From the NCBI GenBank assembly GCA_046160825.1, contig JBJXHC010000037.1:10044-74043 (forward strand): 64,000 nucleotides of DNA. Reading direction: 5' to 3'. Shown here one piece after another: positions 17,166-26,793 of the stretch; within the stretch, counting starts at the first letter, position 1, and each line of letters starts with the position of its first letter. A model generated the notes under the pieces. The model saw only the letters and a list, made by a program, of their open reading frames with translations. It ran no database searches and had not been told where the DNA came from. The DNA comes from JBJXHC01 sp046160825. GTDB lineage: Bacteria > Bacteroidota > Ignavibacteria > UBA10030 > UBA6906. The translations under genes were made by a program, and so were the position numbers.

Positions 17166-18335
17166 TTACAGTTCCGTCAACGTATGCGTGCGTCCCTTGT
17201 TTGCCGTTTTCAAATATTCCATCAATGGTTGATAATACTCGAGCATTGCTCGAGCACTGAGGCCTTCTCCCGTCTTTTCCTTCAGCACAACTCTCCAGTC
17301 TCTGCTCGCACCCGGACGCATGATGCTTTGCAGAAACGCTCCGACCTCTTTGTTGCCGGAGTAGTTGCAGTTGTTGGGATCCTGCTTGAGAATATTCTTT
17401 GCGATATGGCCGTGGAGTTGAAACTTCAGTATGCATGAAAGCGCGTAGTCATAGTATTGTGCCGCATCGTCGTTGACGTATGTTTTGGTCGCGGCATCGC
17501 AGTACTCCACGCCCCGTGCCGTCGGCGGAACGACCCCCTGATACTTTTGCACGTATTCCCACCAGCGCGCGTTGTATTGATCTTTCGGGAGGTTCTGTTC
17601 ATACAAGTCGTGCTCGAAATGCGACATCGTACCGGTCGAGAAGGGGATGAAGACAAGGGAACGGCTGGAGAGCGCGTCGTTCAACAACCATTGCACCTGA
17701 TCGATCTTCACGTCAGTTGAGAGCAAGCCAAGCTCCTCAAGGTATGCGCGCTGGGACGAAGCAAGGTCCATCAGATCACCCATGCCCTCGTGGTAACTCC
17801 GGTTCGCTCCTTCACGAAGGACCAGCGGGACATCGGGCATCGAGTATTCGATGTAGTAATAAATATGACCCAGCTCGTGATGCGTTGTGCCGAACCAATC
17901 AGCGTTCGGGATAACACTCATCAGCGAACGGTAATCATCCTGTAGATCCAGATGCCAGGCAGATGCATAATTATTTTTCTTGCGGGGAGTGCCCACTGGA
18001 ACCGGGTAAAGGTCCGATTTCTCCCAGAAATTCTGCTTCATGGCAGGAAAGCCGATGCTCACATAGAACTTCTCGGCCTGTTGCACGATCCACTCCGCCG
18101 ATTTGTCTTTGAAGAGTGCATCCAGATCGACCGCCCTGATAATGCCCGGCCAGTTTTGGCCCCAGCGGTTTGATGTCCAATGTGCCGGAAGCATTTCTGG
18201 AACAGGCTGATTGTATCGCTTTGCCAATTCATAGCGAGCCCATGTGTGAAGTTCGATACACAGTGGCCGCAGTTCACGCACAAGTTGATCCATCAACGCC
18301 ATCATCTCCTGTGTCGTCATGCCGTAATCGGCCAC
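17166..18335 (-). CDS. M2-family (ACE-like) metallopeptidase, N-terminally truncated
   Basis: 389 residues matching the C-terminal two thirds of peptidyl-dipeptidase A-type proteins, which are normally around 600 residues. The zinc site is intact: HHELGHIYYY gives the HExxH, and the third ligand E is in ANRSYHEGMGDL. Also present are FIPFSTGTMSHFEHDLYEQNLP and DDAAQYYDYALSCILKFQLHGHIA. The expected 200 or more N-terminal residues, including a signal peptide, are absent: the sequence before the GTG at 18335 holds no matching frame. AGGAG stands 10 bases before the GTG, so a shortened cytoplasmic product could still be made, but a deletion remnant is more likely. Confidence 0.75.
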   Translation of the reverse strand: MADYGMTTQEMMALMDQLVRELRPLCIELHTWARYELAKRYNQPVPEMLPAHWTSNRWGQNWPGIIRAVDLDALFKDKSAEWIVQQAEKFYVSIGFPAMKQNFWEKSDLYPVPVGTPRKKNNYASAWHLDLQDDYRSLMSVIPNADWFGTTHHELGHIYYYIEYSMPDVPLVLREGANRSYHEGMGDLMDLASSQRAYLEELGLLSTDVKIDQVQWLLNDALSSRSLVFIPFSTGTMSHFEHDLYEQNLPKDQYNARWWEYVQKYQGVVPPTARGVEYCDAATKTYVNDDAAQYYDYALSCILKFQLHGHIAKNILKQDPNNCNYSGNKEVGAFLQSIMRPGASRDWRVVLKEKTGEGLSARAMLEYYQPLMEYLKTANKGRTHTLTEL

Positions 18336-18436
18336 CTGGAATAAACTCCTATGTGAAACGGTTGATTGACAATCGGGATGGAGTTGAAAGCGTGAACATG
18401 GTACGGAAGGGGTAAGGGAAATGCAAGAAACCTAAA

Positions 18437-18461
18437 GGGAGCCCGGTGATGCCGGGCCCCC
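18437..18461 (-). terminator. Intrinsic terminator of the M16 pair
   Basis: GGGAGCCCGG and CCGGGCCCCC pair (one mismatch) around a 5-base loop; on the minus strand it is followed by TTTAGGTTTC. Confidence 0.7.
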
Positions 18462-18472
18462 AAACAAGAACA

Positions 18473-19858
18473 TTATCCAATCACTTTCCCATACGGTGCA
18501 ACCTGTTTCTGAATCTTCTTCTTGTCACCCGCAATGACAATCAGCATCTCCTCATCACGAATGTACTTTGCAGTCAAGTCGCGCACCTGTTCTGGCGTGA
18601 CAGAATAAATCGTCTTGACGTAGTCGGTCAGATAACTGTCGGGCAAGCCGTGAAGTTGCAGGAACGATAACTGGTTGATGATCCCCGCGGCAGACGAATT
18701 CTGCAGCACGAACACACCGGCCAGATAATTCTGGATTCCTTTCAGTTCCTCGGCGGTCGGGGCCTCCTTTTGCAGGCGGTCGATCTCGAAGAATATTTCC
18801 TTCAGGGAGGGACCGGTAACATCCGTTGTAACGCTGGCGAACTGCACCCAGTACGCATCCCGGTAACGCGACGAGATTGAGCTGTTGGGTGAATATGTAT
18901 ACCCCTTGTCTTCACGGATATTGGAAGTGATGCGCGAGCCGAATGATCCACCAAGAAGCGCGTTGGTCACGGTCAGCGCGCGGTAATCAGGATCGGATGG
19001 ATTGATTGTCGGCAGACCAATGTACACCGTGGACTGCGGTGCGCCGGGCCGGTCGATGAGATGGATTTCCTTCTTCGATAGTGGCTTTGGGATATTGGCC
19101 GCAGGTTCCGGTCCATGCTTCCAGGCGCCGAATGCCTTGCGGATCGCATCTTCCATCTTTGTAGCATCGAACTTTCCGGCAACATAGACGTGGGTTCGCG
19201 CCGCGCCGAAATTACTCTCATAAAATCCGCGCACGTATTGTATTGTGTACGACTCAAGCATGGTCTCCGTGGGATAGAGTCTGCCATACGGGTGGTCGCC
19301 GTACATCAGTGTGCGGAACTTCTCCAGCGCAATTGAGTTCGGATCGGTCTTCTCGATGCTGAGTTGACGCATGCGGTCGTTCTTCAGGCGCGCCAGTTCT
19401 GATTCCGGGAAGCTGGGATTGCATAGAATATCGGCAATGAGAGCAACCATTTCCGGCCCGAATTCCGAAAGCACGTCGCCGTCAATATTTGTCTGGTCTG
19501 GCCCAACGGCAATGGAAACACTGCCACCGAGTTTAGCCGCGTCTTTAGCAATCTGCTTTGCGTTGCGGGTCGTTGTTCCTTCCTTCATCAGGTCGCCCAT
19601 AATGTCAGCGAGCCAGACTTCGTTCGGTGCTTCATGCACGTTGCCTGTATTCACAACGGCGCGGATGGCAGCCTTTGGAAGAGTGCCGTATTGGACGAGC
19701 ACAACAGTCAGCCCGTTATCAAGTGTGAATGTGGATTTTGCCGGGAGCGTAAAGTCCTTGGGCGTTGAACCTTCCGGCGGCGTTTGCTTCTGGGCGATTG
19801 CCGCACCGGCAACAAACAGCGCGAGAACGAGCGTGCCGAGAATGTGTTTAGTTCGCAT
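18473..19858 (-). CDS. M16-family peptidase, non-catalytic subunit
   Basis: 461 residues with signal peptide (residues 1-22, ending AIAQ) and the two-lobed pitrilysin fold. Where catalytic members have HxxEH it reads LADIMGDLMKEGTTTRN, so zinc binding is lost; such chains supply the R/Y substrate-binding residues in heterodimers with a catalytic partner. C-terminal lobe motifs include NALLGGSFGSRITSNIREDKGYTYSPNS. It overlaps the 3' end of the catalytic gene by 11 bases. Likely periplasmic, degrading short peptides. Confidence 0.9.
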   Translation of the reverse strand: MRTKHILGTLVLALFVAGAAIAQKQTPPEGSTPKDFTLPAKSTFTLDNGLTVVLVQYGTLPKAAIRAVVNTGNVHEAPNEVWLADIMGDLMKEGTTTRNAKQIAKDAAKLGGSVSIAVGPDQTNIDGDVLSEFGPEMVALIADILCNPSFPESELARLKNDRMRQLSIEKTDPNSIALEKFRTLMYGDHPYGRLYPTETMLESYTIQYVRGFYESNFGAARTHVYVAGKFDATKMEDAIRKAFGAWKHGPEPAANIPKPLSKKEIHLIDRPGAPQSTVYIGLPTINPSDPDYRALTVTNALLGGSFGSRITSNIREDKGYTYSPNSSISSRYRDAYWVQFASVTTDVTGPSLKEIFFEIDRLQKEAPTAEELKGIQNYLAGVFVLQNSSAAGIINQLSFLQLHGLPDSYLTDYVKTIYSVTPEQVRDLTAKYIRDEEMLIVIAGDKKKIQKQVAPYGKVIG

Positions 19859-21245
19859 ACTTGCGCTCCTCTTTGCTTAAGACCTTGGTTGGATTGACAG
19901 TCAGGATCGTCTGGTTTGTCCGGCGAAGATACTCCTGCGCCGTCTTCTGAATTAATTCCGGCGTCACCTTGTTGATCATTTCTTCAATGGTGTTAATCCG
20001 GGCTGGATCGTCATCGAACAAAGCGAACGACGCGAGCAAGTCGGCACGACCGAAGCCGAAGGTACTGTTCACCTCGTTATAAAAAGCAGAGCGGAATTTT
20101 ATCTTCGCACGTTCCAATGCCTCTTTGTCAACAGGTGTGGTCCGAAGCTTTTCAATCACTCCTTCCATGACGTTCCTGATCGAGTCGGCGGGAGTGGTGT
20201 TATCATGGAAGAGATAGCCCATCCACAACATGGGACCGTTGTAGTTGAACATGTTGCCCAGTAGGTTGATACCCCCATCGACGGAACTGGAATAGCCCCG
20301 CTCCTGAACGAGCGCTTCGCGCAACATGCTGTCGTCTCCCTGTAATAGGAGTTGATCGATCACCCCCATTGCAAAATACTCCGGTGTGTTTCGCTCAGGC
20401 ATGTGATACGCGAAGGAAAGCGCCGGCTGACTTGCAAGTGAATCGTCCTTGCTGAATTGTTTCGGCTGTTCCTGGCGCGGCTCACTCAGGTCGGGTTTCT
20501 GCGGCTGCTCCACGGATGGAATGGCGGCAAAGTATTTTTCGATTAACTGTTTGGCGTCTGCCGTTTCAAAATCACCGACGACAACAAGTACGGCATTGTT
20601 CGGTGAGTAATATGTTTTGAAGAATGATTGCACGTCTTCGAGTGTCGCAGCATCCAGGTCGGCAAGGTCGCCGTAGAAATTGTGAGCGTTGTACCAGTTG
20701 GTGTTCGCGTACTGTGGCATATCGAGCCACGGGAATCCGCCGTACGGCTGGTTGAGCACATTCACTTTTACCTCGTTCTTGACAACACCCTGCTGGTTCG
20801 TCAGGTTTGCCTGGGTAATGTCCAATCCCTTCATCCGGTCGGCTTCCGCCCAGAGAATGGTTTCCAGTTTGTGTGCCGGGACGATTTGAAAATAATTGGT
20901 AAAGTCGAACCGCGTCGAACCGTTGAGTACGCCGCCGTTCTTCTGGACAAGCTTGATGAATTCCATCTTGCCGAGATTATCGGAACCCTGGAACATCATG
21001 TGCTCGAACAGGTGCGCAAAACCCGTCCGGTCCTTCGGCTCAATGCGGAAGCCGATGTTGTAATAAACGGCAACCACGGCTGTCGGTGCTGTCTTGTCCG
21101 GGGAGAGGACAACCTTCAACCCGTTGGACAGTTTGTAGTATTCAACGGGCACTGTGTAACCCGTCGATTCTCCTTTAGGACTTGAGCAGGACAAGACTGC
21201 AAGCGCCAAACACCCAAGAATTGTTGGGAGGATGGGATTCCTCAT
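19848..21245 (-). CDS. M16-family zinc peptidase, catalytic subunit (lipoprotein)
   Basis: 465 residues. The leader ends in AVLSC, giving a lipobox cysteine at residue 20. The active site HLFEH is at 78-82, with the third zinc ligand E158 in GVVKNEVKVN, 76 residues on, as the family requires. It precedes the non-catalytic subunit and overlaps it, so the two should assemble as a membrane-anchored periplasmic dimer. A second such pair occurs at 46990-49734. The 158 bases upstream show no gene. Confidence 0.93.
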   Translation of the reverse strand: MRNPILPTILGCLALAVLSCSSPKGESTGYTVPVEYYKLSNGLKVVLSPDKTAPTAVVAVYYNIGFRIEPKDRTGFAHLFEHMMFQGSDNLGKMEFIKLVQKNGGVLNGSTRFDFTNYFQIVPAHKLETILWAEADRMKGLDITQANLTNQQGVVKNEVKVNVLNQPYGGFPWLDMPQYANTNWYNAHNFYGDLADLDAATLEDVQSFFKTYYSPNNAVLVVVGDFETADAKQLIEKYFAAIPSVEQPQKPDLSEPRQEQPKQFSKDDSLASQPALSFAYHMPERNTPEYFAMGVIDQLLLQGDDSMLREALVQERGYSSSVDGGINLLGNMFNYNGPMLWMGYLFHDNTTPADSIRNVMEGVIEKLRTTPVDKEALERAKIKFRSAFYNEVNSTFGFGRADLLASFALFDDDPARINTIEEMINKVTPELIQKTAQEYLRRTNQTILTVNPTKVLSKEERKYAN

Positions 21246-21403
21246 GAAAACCTCCGATGAGATGAATGGAATGAAGTGTGGACATCACCCGAACATGACC
21301 GACGTGAAGGAGGGAGGATATCACACCACCAGGGATAAAAATACTTCAACAGATACGGAGGGGAAGGGTTTTTGTTGCGGAGTCAGTCCAGGATCCGGAT
21401 GAC

Positions 21404-23551
21404 CTACAGCATTCCACTCCGTTTCCGGATGAACCACTCAACCGCAAACAATGTCACAATGAGGGCGAGCATATACTGCCAATTCCAGAGCTCAAGACGG
21501 GTTGTGTCCAATACCTCCTCCGGTTTAAACGTGGGTTGCGTTGCAAGATCGGAAGGAAGACCGCCGATGTCGTCCGGTGAATAGTACTTCCCTCCGGTGC
21601 GCGAAGCAAGAAGCCGGAGCAATGAAATATTCATTTTTGTATCCAGGAACTCAAGGTTGAGTTCACCCACAGAAAATCGCCCGCGATCTTCACCGAGCGG
21701 TTGTCCATCAAGGGCCGCAACAGCGCGATAGGAATAATCCCCCACAGCAAGTCCGTCGATTGTTCCTTCGTACCTTCCGTTACCGATGGGTCTAAGAAGC
21801 GTCTCGAATTCTCGATTATCCTGTATTGCAGTTACGCGTAGTTGCGCGCTCTCCACCGGTCGACCGCTTGCATCGTATACCTGGCCGAGAAATTCCACCG
21901 GCTCGCCGTGTGTGTAGATGTCTTTTGATGGTGCGACCTTCACGGGTTTGTTGTCTTCGCGCGTCGTCAGCCAACGGATACTATTGGCAAGCAACGCAGA
22001 GAGGAGTTTTTCTGTGTCGGGCGTTCCTTGTGCCATCAACCGCCAGCGCCACACACCGTAGCCAAGAATTGCCATGGACTTCTGCCTGTTCACGTTACGG
22101 ATGATCATCAGCGGATCGGGGGTGGCCACATTCATGATGCGAATATTTCCAAGCACCACGGCTTCGGGTCGTGCCTTGTATCGCGATTGTTTGCTGAAGA
22201 TGGGAGGAAGTCGGTCCCAGGCCCCCTCAATGCCGCCATTCAAGATCGGGTGATTCTTTTGCGTGCCCGAAGGTTGGAGAAAAATGAGTTGCTCGATCGC
22301 GCTTGATGGTGACGGAATAAATGGGAGCGACGGGCCAAGTGTACGAAGTCGGCCATCGTCCACACCCTTACCATCTATGAAGAACAGTGGCTTACCCGCA
22401 TCCAACGCCGCGACGCGAACGAGTTCCAGAGTTTGCATGTCCGTCGTTGTGGTCGGGAGTCCGATCAGCATAAGACAGTCAGCAGAATCGAGCGCCGCCC
22501 GGTTCGGTGTTTCTCCGTACCATCCGCCCAACGGGCGCTGGGCGAAAGATCGGACAGCGATATTCTTTTCTTCTGCAAGCGTTTGTTCGAGAATGGAAAA
22601 ATCTGGCCCGGGAAGTCCCAGTAATACAACGCGCAACTTGCTCTTGAGTATGCGCGCAAAGAATGACTTCCGATTGTTGTCTGTTGTCAGTTCACCCTCA
22701 ATTCCTGAAACACGAAGAGTGAATTTCTTCATCCCTTCTCCTTCGGGTGTGTAGGGGAGCGACACCGGATATTCGCGCGTCCCATCCTGTAGTGCAAGGG
22801 TTGCGCGCTTGAGTTCTTTGTTCCCCTCCATCAATACCACGTCGACATTCTTGCCGCCGAATCCGGAGCTTTTGATGGTAACGTCCACAGGTGTCTCGAC
22901 GTCACTGTAGACAAGGCTATTCGTCACGACTTTGGTAATGAGAACATCCCGTTGCTCTGAGGAATCACCGATGCCGACCGTGTAAATGGGTATGCCGAGT
23001 TTCTCGGCTTCATAGAGCGGATTCTGTCCGAGGTTGAACGCGCCATCCGTGACGAGCACTGCTGCGCGGATGTTGTTGCGCTCTTTTTGTTCGCCAAGCT
23101 GCTTCAATGCGGACGAGATATCCGTGGCTTCCTCGCTGAGTGCAAGCGAATCCAGGCCATCGTGCTCCGTCAAACGAGCGCCAAACGTATGCCAGTGAAG
23201 TTCCGTATTGCCGGCAAGCCGGTTCATGGAGGAATGGTGAACTACAGACGAGAGGATTTGCCCGCGATCACCATCCTTGTCCTGTATCTGCATGCTTCGA
23301 CTGTCGTCAATAAGCACGGCCACTCCCGGCGGTCGCATGAACGATCTCACAAGGCTGAGCAACGGCTCAAAGATAAGAATGAGAACGAGCGACAGCGCTG
23401 CGGCACGCAGAGCGGTCAGGAGAAATCTTTTCCAGCGGGGAATGGGAGGGAGTGTTGTGCGGTAGTAGTATGTGGCAACCGCGCACGCGGCAACAACAAG
23501 AAGGATGATGAAAAGAACAGAGATGCTGAAATCAATATTGATGTTGGGCAT
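21404..23551 (-). CDS. VWA-domain membrane protein with GATase-like segment
   Basis: 715 residues. Two N-terminal transmembrane helices (about 8-28 and 42-66) are followed by a von Willebrand A domain with MIDAS-like LIDDSRSMQI and AAVLVTDGAFNLGQ, a beta-rich part, then LRVVLLGLPGPDFSILEQTL to CLMLIGLPTT, which resembles a class I glutamine amidotransferase-like fold without an obvious nucleophile. A final helix (LALIVTLFAVEWFI) returns to the membrane. Proteins of this kind accompany MoxR ATPases and BatA/BatB-like systems. It lies 84 bases after the MoxR gene on the same strand. Confidence 0.85.
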   Translation of the reverse strand: MPNINIDFSISVLFIILLVVAACAVATYYYRTTLPPIPRWKRFLLTALRAAALSLVLILIFEPLLSLVRSFMRPPGVAVLIDDSRSMQIQDKDGDRGQILSSVVHHSSMNRLAGNTELHWHTFGARLTEHDGLDSLALSEEATDISSALKQLGEQKERNNIRAAVLVTDGAFNLGQNPLYEAEKLGIPIYTVGIGDSSEQRDVLITKVVTNSLVYSDVETPVDVTIKSSGFGGKNVDVVLMEGNKELKRATLALQDGTREYPVSLPYTPEGEGMKKFTLRVSGIEGELTTDNNRKSFFARILKSKLRVVLLGLPGPDFSILEQTLAEEKNIAVRSFAQRPLGGWYGETPNRAALDSADCLMLIGLPTTTTDMQTLELVRVAALDAGKPLFFIDGKGVDDGRLRTLGPSLPFIPSPSSAIEQLIFLQPSGTQKNHPILNGGIEGAWDRLPPIFSKQSRYKARPEAVVLGNIRIMNVATPDPLMIIRNVNRQKSMAILGYGVWRWRLMAQGTPDTEKLLSALLANSIRWLTTREDNKPVKVAPSKDIYTHGEPVEFLGQVYDASGRPVESAQLRVTAIQDNREFETLLRPIGNGRYEGTIDGLAVGDYSYRAVAALDGQPLGEDRGRFSVGELNLEFLDTKMNISLLRLLASRTGGKYYSPDDIGGLPSDLATQPTFKPEEVLDTTRLELWNWQYMLALIVTLFAVEWFIRKRSGML

Positions 23552-23635
23552 GAGGATGATGTCGGATTGAGGATCTGGCCCTTCGGATGATTGCGGGAAG
23601 TCTTCACCGAAATCGTCAACCCGGATTCCTGTTGC

Positions 23636-24637
23636 CTACGCGGTTTCCTTGACAAGACGCTCAACGATGTCGATCGTCGAGACGCCGTCGGCTTCAGCAT
23701 TGAAGTTCGGCACGATGCGATGACGTAACACAGGCCCGGCCATCTGTCGCACGTCGTCAATGTCGGGTGTGTGACGGCCAGAGAGAATCGCACGCGTCTT
23801 CGCTCCAAGAATAAGATACTGGGAGGCGCGCGGCCCGGCTCCCCAACTCAACCAGTCTTTAATGAACTGTGGCGCTGTCTCACTCTTCGGGCGCGTGCGC
23901 GTGGCAAGTCGGACCGCAAATTCGATCACATTGTCCGCTACAGGCACTTTGCGCACGAGTTCCTGGTACGCCATAATCTGATTTCCCGTCAGGACATGCG
24001 ACAGTGTGGGCGCAAACTGGCTCGTTGTGGCTTTGACGATTTGTACTTCCTCGGACATTTTCGGGTAGTCGAGCCAGAGGTTGAACATGAAACGATCCAG
24101 TTGTGCCTCCGGAAGCGGGTACGTGCCTTCCTGCTCAATGGGGTTCTGTGTTGCCAGAACAAAGAACGGTTCCTGTAACGTGTATGTTTGTCCAGCCGCA
24201 GTGACACGGTGTTCCTGCATGGCCTCAAGTAATGCCGCCTGCGTCTTGGGCGGAGTGCGATTGATTTCATCCGCCAGAACAATGTTGGCGAAGACGGGGC
24301 CCTGAATAAACTTGAACGATTTTGCCCCGGAGGTGACATTCTCCTCGATGATTTCTGTGCCTGTAATGTCGCTCGGCATCAGGTCGGGGGTGAACTGAAT
24401 GCGGTTGAATTTCAGATCGAGCACCTGCGCAAGGGTCCGAATCAATAACGTCTTCGCAAGTCCGGGTACGCCGACAAGCAGACAATGGCCACGCGCGAGC
24501 AACGAGATCAAGAGTTGCTCGACGATCATCTCCTGTCCGACAATGACCTTGGCAATTTCTTTTCGCAGCATCTCGTAGGAGTTCTTCAACTCATGCGCAG
24601 CATCCACATCATTCATCTTTTCCACGGTTTTGGACAA
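23636..24637 (-). CDS. MoxR-family AAA+ ATPase
   Basis: 333 residues from the TTG at 24637. Walker A is GVPGLAKT, Walker B IVLADEINRTPPKTQAALLEAM, sensor 1 VLATQNPIEQEGTYPLPEAQLDRF. MoxR ATPases act as chaperones for assembly of protein complexes, often with a VWA-domain partner, and the next gene downstream encodes one. The TTG is preferred since AGGAG stands six bases upstream; an ATG seven codons later (24616) is the alternative. A long frame to 24739 overlaps the preceding gene and is not likely used. Confidence 0.92.
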   Translation of the reverse strand: MSKTVEKMNDVDAAHELKNSYEMLRKEIAKVIVGQEMIVEQLLISLLARGHCLLVGVPGLAKTLLIRTLAQVLDLKFNRIQFTPDLMPSDITGTEIIEENVTSGAKSFKFIQGPVFANIVLADEINRTPPKTQAALLEAMQEHRVTAAGQTYTLQEPFFVLATQNPIEQEGTYPLPEAQLDRFMFNLWLDYPKMSEEVQIVKATTSQFAPTLSHVLTGNQIMAYQELVRKVPVADNVIEFAVRLATRTRPKSETAPQFIKDWLSWGAGPRASQYLILGAKTRAILSGRHTPDIDDVRQMAGPVLRHRIVPNFNAEADGVSTIDIVERLVKETA

Positions 24638-24653
24638 CGTAAGCTCCTGTATC

Positions 24654-25913
24654 TTAGAGACGTGATTCCCAGTAGATATCGTTTTTGAGTTCAGCCAACC
24701 AAGCCTGGTATTCCTTGTTACGCTTGTAGTTTTTTGCAATCTCTTCGATGCGACGATAGTCCTGCTCCAATGAAGGGGTATGTGCGGGAGTGCGTTTCTT
24801 CATCAACACGATATGATAACCGTTGGCTCCGGCAACCTTCAACGGAACAGGTTCGGAGATTTCAGCATCCTTCAAAGGCACTACCGTGGGATAGAAACTC
24901 TTTTCGATCTGTTCCAGCTCGGCAGTTCCGAGACTCCCACCGATGGCAGCGGTCTCCTTATCCTCGGAGTATTTCTTTGCCAGCCCGGCGAAGTCCTCGC
25001 CGGCGAGTGTGCGGTCACGGAGACTTTTCAGCAGTGCAATGGTCGAATCTTCATCGGCTTGAGACCGTTCAACCCGCATCAGGATGTGTCGCGCTCGTAC
25101 CGATTCACCGCGACGCTCGAGCAACTCGATGATGTGCATGCCGTATTTGGTTTCGACGACGCCGGACATTTGTCCTTCGCCGAGCGAAAATACGACGCTT
25201 TCAAACTCCGGCACAAAAAGTCCGCGGCGAACAAATCCAAGATCGCCCGCCTGTGCTGCGGAACCGGGATCCTGGGAGTGACGCCCTGCAAGCCCGGCGA
25301 AGTCTTCGCCGGCTTTGATTGAATCGAGGACGGTCTGGAGTTTCGCCCGTGCGGCGGCTTTCGCTTCAGGGCTTGGTTTCGGCTCAATGTAAATGTGTGC
25401 CAGTTCCACTTCTTCGGGGATACCACCAAGGCTATCCTTGTAGGTTGCAAAGAACTCATCCACCTCACGGCGCGTGATCTGTGTTGTGCCGAACTGTTGC
25501 TGTTGCAGTTTGTTGGCCAGGATGCTCTTGCGCATTTCATCGCGGAACTCACGCTTGATCCTGCTGATCGGCATATTGTACAGTTCTTCCAGCTTTGCCT
25601 CGGACCCCACCTGCTGGATCCGCTGTTGGATAGTGTTTTCGAGTTGCTGCTGCACCTCTTCATCACTCACGGTGATGCTGTCTTCAATCGCCTTGGCGAC
25701 GATGAGTTTCTCGTTGATCATGGATCGCAGTACCTGTTCCTTCAAACCCGGGGTCGCGGGATCCTGCCGGTTGTTGAACACGAGGAATTGGACTTGTGCG
25801 TTCAACTCCGACTCGAGAATGATATCGTCATCAACGACGGCAATGACCCGGTCGAGCGTCTGCGCATTCGCTACACCAAAAAGAAACAGTGCGCCGATCA
25901 TAATTCTATTCAT
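24654..25913 (-). CDS. SurA-like periplasmic peptidyl-prolyl isomerase
   Basis: About 419 residues: signal peptide (MNRIMIGALFLFGVANAQ), a SurA-N chaperone region (DRVIAVVDDDIILESELNAQ, MINEKLIVAKAIEDSITVSD) and two parvulin domains (ELAHIYIEPKP to YGMHIIELLER, and ARHILMRVERSQ to NGYHIVLMKKR). SurA carries unfolded outer-membrane proteins across the periplasm. The start at 25913 puts the signal peptide at the N-terminus; an ATG four codons upstream at 25925 is possible. It is the third of three consecutive parvulin-type genes, each overlapping or abutting the next. Confidence 0.93.
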   Translation of the reverse strand: MNRIMIGALFLFGVANAQTLDRVIAVVDDDIILESELNAQVQFLVFNNRQDPATPGLKEQVLRSMINEKLIVAKAIEDSITVSDEEVQQQLENTIQQRIQQVGSEAKLEELYNMPISRIKREFRDEMRKSILANKLQQQQFGTTQITRREVDEFFATYKDSLGGIPEEVELAHIYIEPKPSPEAKAAARAKLQTVLDSIKAGEDFAGLAGRHSQDPGSAAQAGDLGFVRRGLFVPEFESVVFSLGEGQMSGVVETKYGMHIIELLERRGESVRARHILMRVERSQADEDSTIALLKSLRDRTLAGEDFAGLAKKYSEDKETAAIGGSLGTAELEQIEKSFYPTVVPLKDAEISEPVPLKVAGANGYHIVLMKKRTPAHTPSLEQDYRRIEEIAKNYKRNKEYQAWLAELKNDIYWESRL

Positions 25914-26793
25914 GTATGCTTCCATCGTTGTGTGTGGTCACGGAGTCTTCGGGCACGGAACGAACCTCCACCGGCTGTTCCTTGCGAAGTTGCTCCAGCA
26001 GTTGTTCATAGCGTAGCCGTCGTTGCTCAATCAACAATCTGTCCCGGATTTCGTTCCGGATATAGTCGAGGTCGGGCATTTCCCCCTTTTGTTTGAGACC
26101 ATGGAGAACAAGCACGTGATACCCGGTATCGGTTTTGAGGACGAATGAGACGTCACCCGCCGTTAAATTCCGCGCGAGCTTCCAAAGTTCCTCGGGATAG
26201 AGTGTTGATCGGGCGAAGTATTGACGTGTTGCCACCTGGAGAAGTTGCGTATTCTGGAGGGAGTCTTGTTGAACCGCAAGGAGTGCGTCCGGCCAGGAGA
26301 CACCACGGAGGAGGTTTGAACGGAATGCGTTTGCCACGTCCCGGTCAACAAAGAACGCGTAACTGGCGCTGACAACATCTTCCCTGAGAAGAAAAGCCGG
26401 ACCCCCCGCAGCATAGACCGTGGCAATGATGTCCTCGCTTACCGAGGAGGTGTCCGCTGAGTATACATCGTCCTGAAGAAGGGCCTCAATGGCAAGACGT
26501 CGCCGGATGCTTTCTATCTGTTGCCGCAGGTTTTCAGAGTCGGCCAGGCCCCGGCGCGCAGCCTCCTGATACAGCATTTCGGAGGTGATCCACTCATTGA
26601 TGAAGTCCTGTGTCCGCAGGTGCTTATTGCCGATGGAATCTCGCAACGCGTCAATAGCATTCTGCGTAAGGACCGCTGTTCCCACACGGGCAACGTAGTC
26701 ACGCGACTCGGGCTCCTTGGAGCATCCGGTTATGAACGCGAAGAGGAGTATGACGACAGAGCATCGGATAATGTCAGTATGTTGTCGGAGCAA
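25906..26793 (-). CDS. Lipoprotein of the SurA/PpiC type
   Basis: 295 residues. The leader ends FAFITGC, a lipobox. The mature chain has a SurA-N-like helical part (VARVGTAVLTQNAIDALRDS, FINEWITSEMLYQEAARRGL) and a single, diverged parvulin-like segment (ASYAFFVDRDVANAFRSNLL to TGYHVLVLHGLKQKG). It probably acts as a membrane-tethered chaperone; isomerase activity is uncertain. The start overlaps the upstream gene by 20 bases and its end overlaps the SurA gene. Confidence 0.85.
   Translation of the reverse strand: MLRQHTDIIRCSVVILLFAFITGCSKEPESRDYVARVGTAVLTQNAIDALRDSIGNKHLRTQDFINEWITSEMLYQEAARRGLADSENLRQQIESIRRRLAIEALLQDDVYSADTSSVSEDIIATVYAAGGPAFLLREDVVSASYAFFVDRDVANAFRSNLLRGVSWPDALLAVQQDSLQNTQLLQVATRQYFARSTLYPEELWKLARNLTAGDVSFVLKTDTGYHVLVLHGLKQKGEMPDLDYIRNEIRDRLLIEQRRLRYEQLLEQLRKEQPVEVRSVPEDSVTTHNDGSIHE

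Noticed and set aside
17166..17720. Short cysteine-rich plus-strand frames over the M2 gene
   Set aside because: Shadow frames of the peptidase; no independent support.
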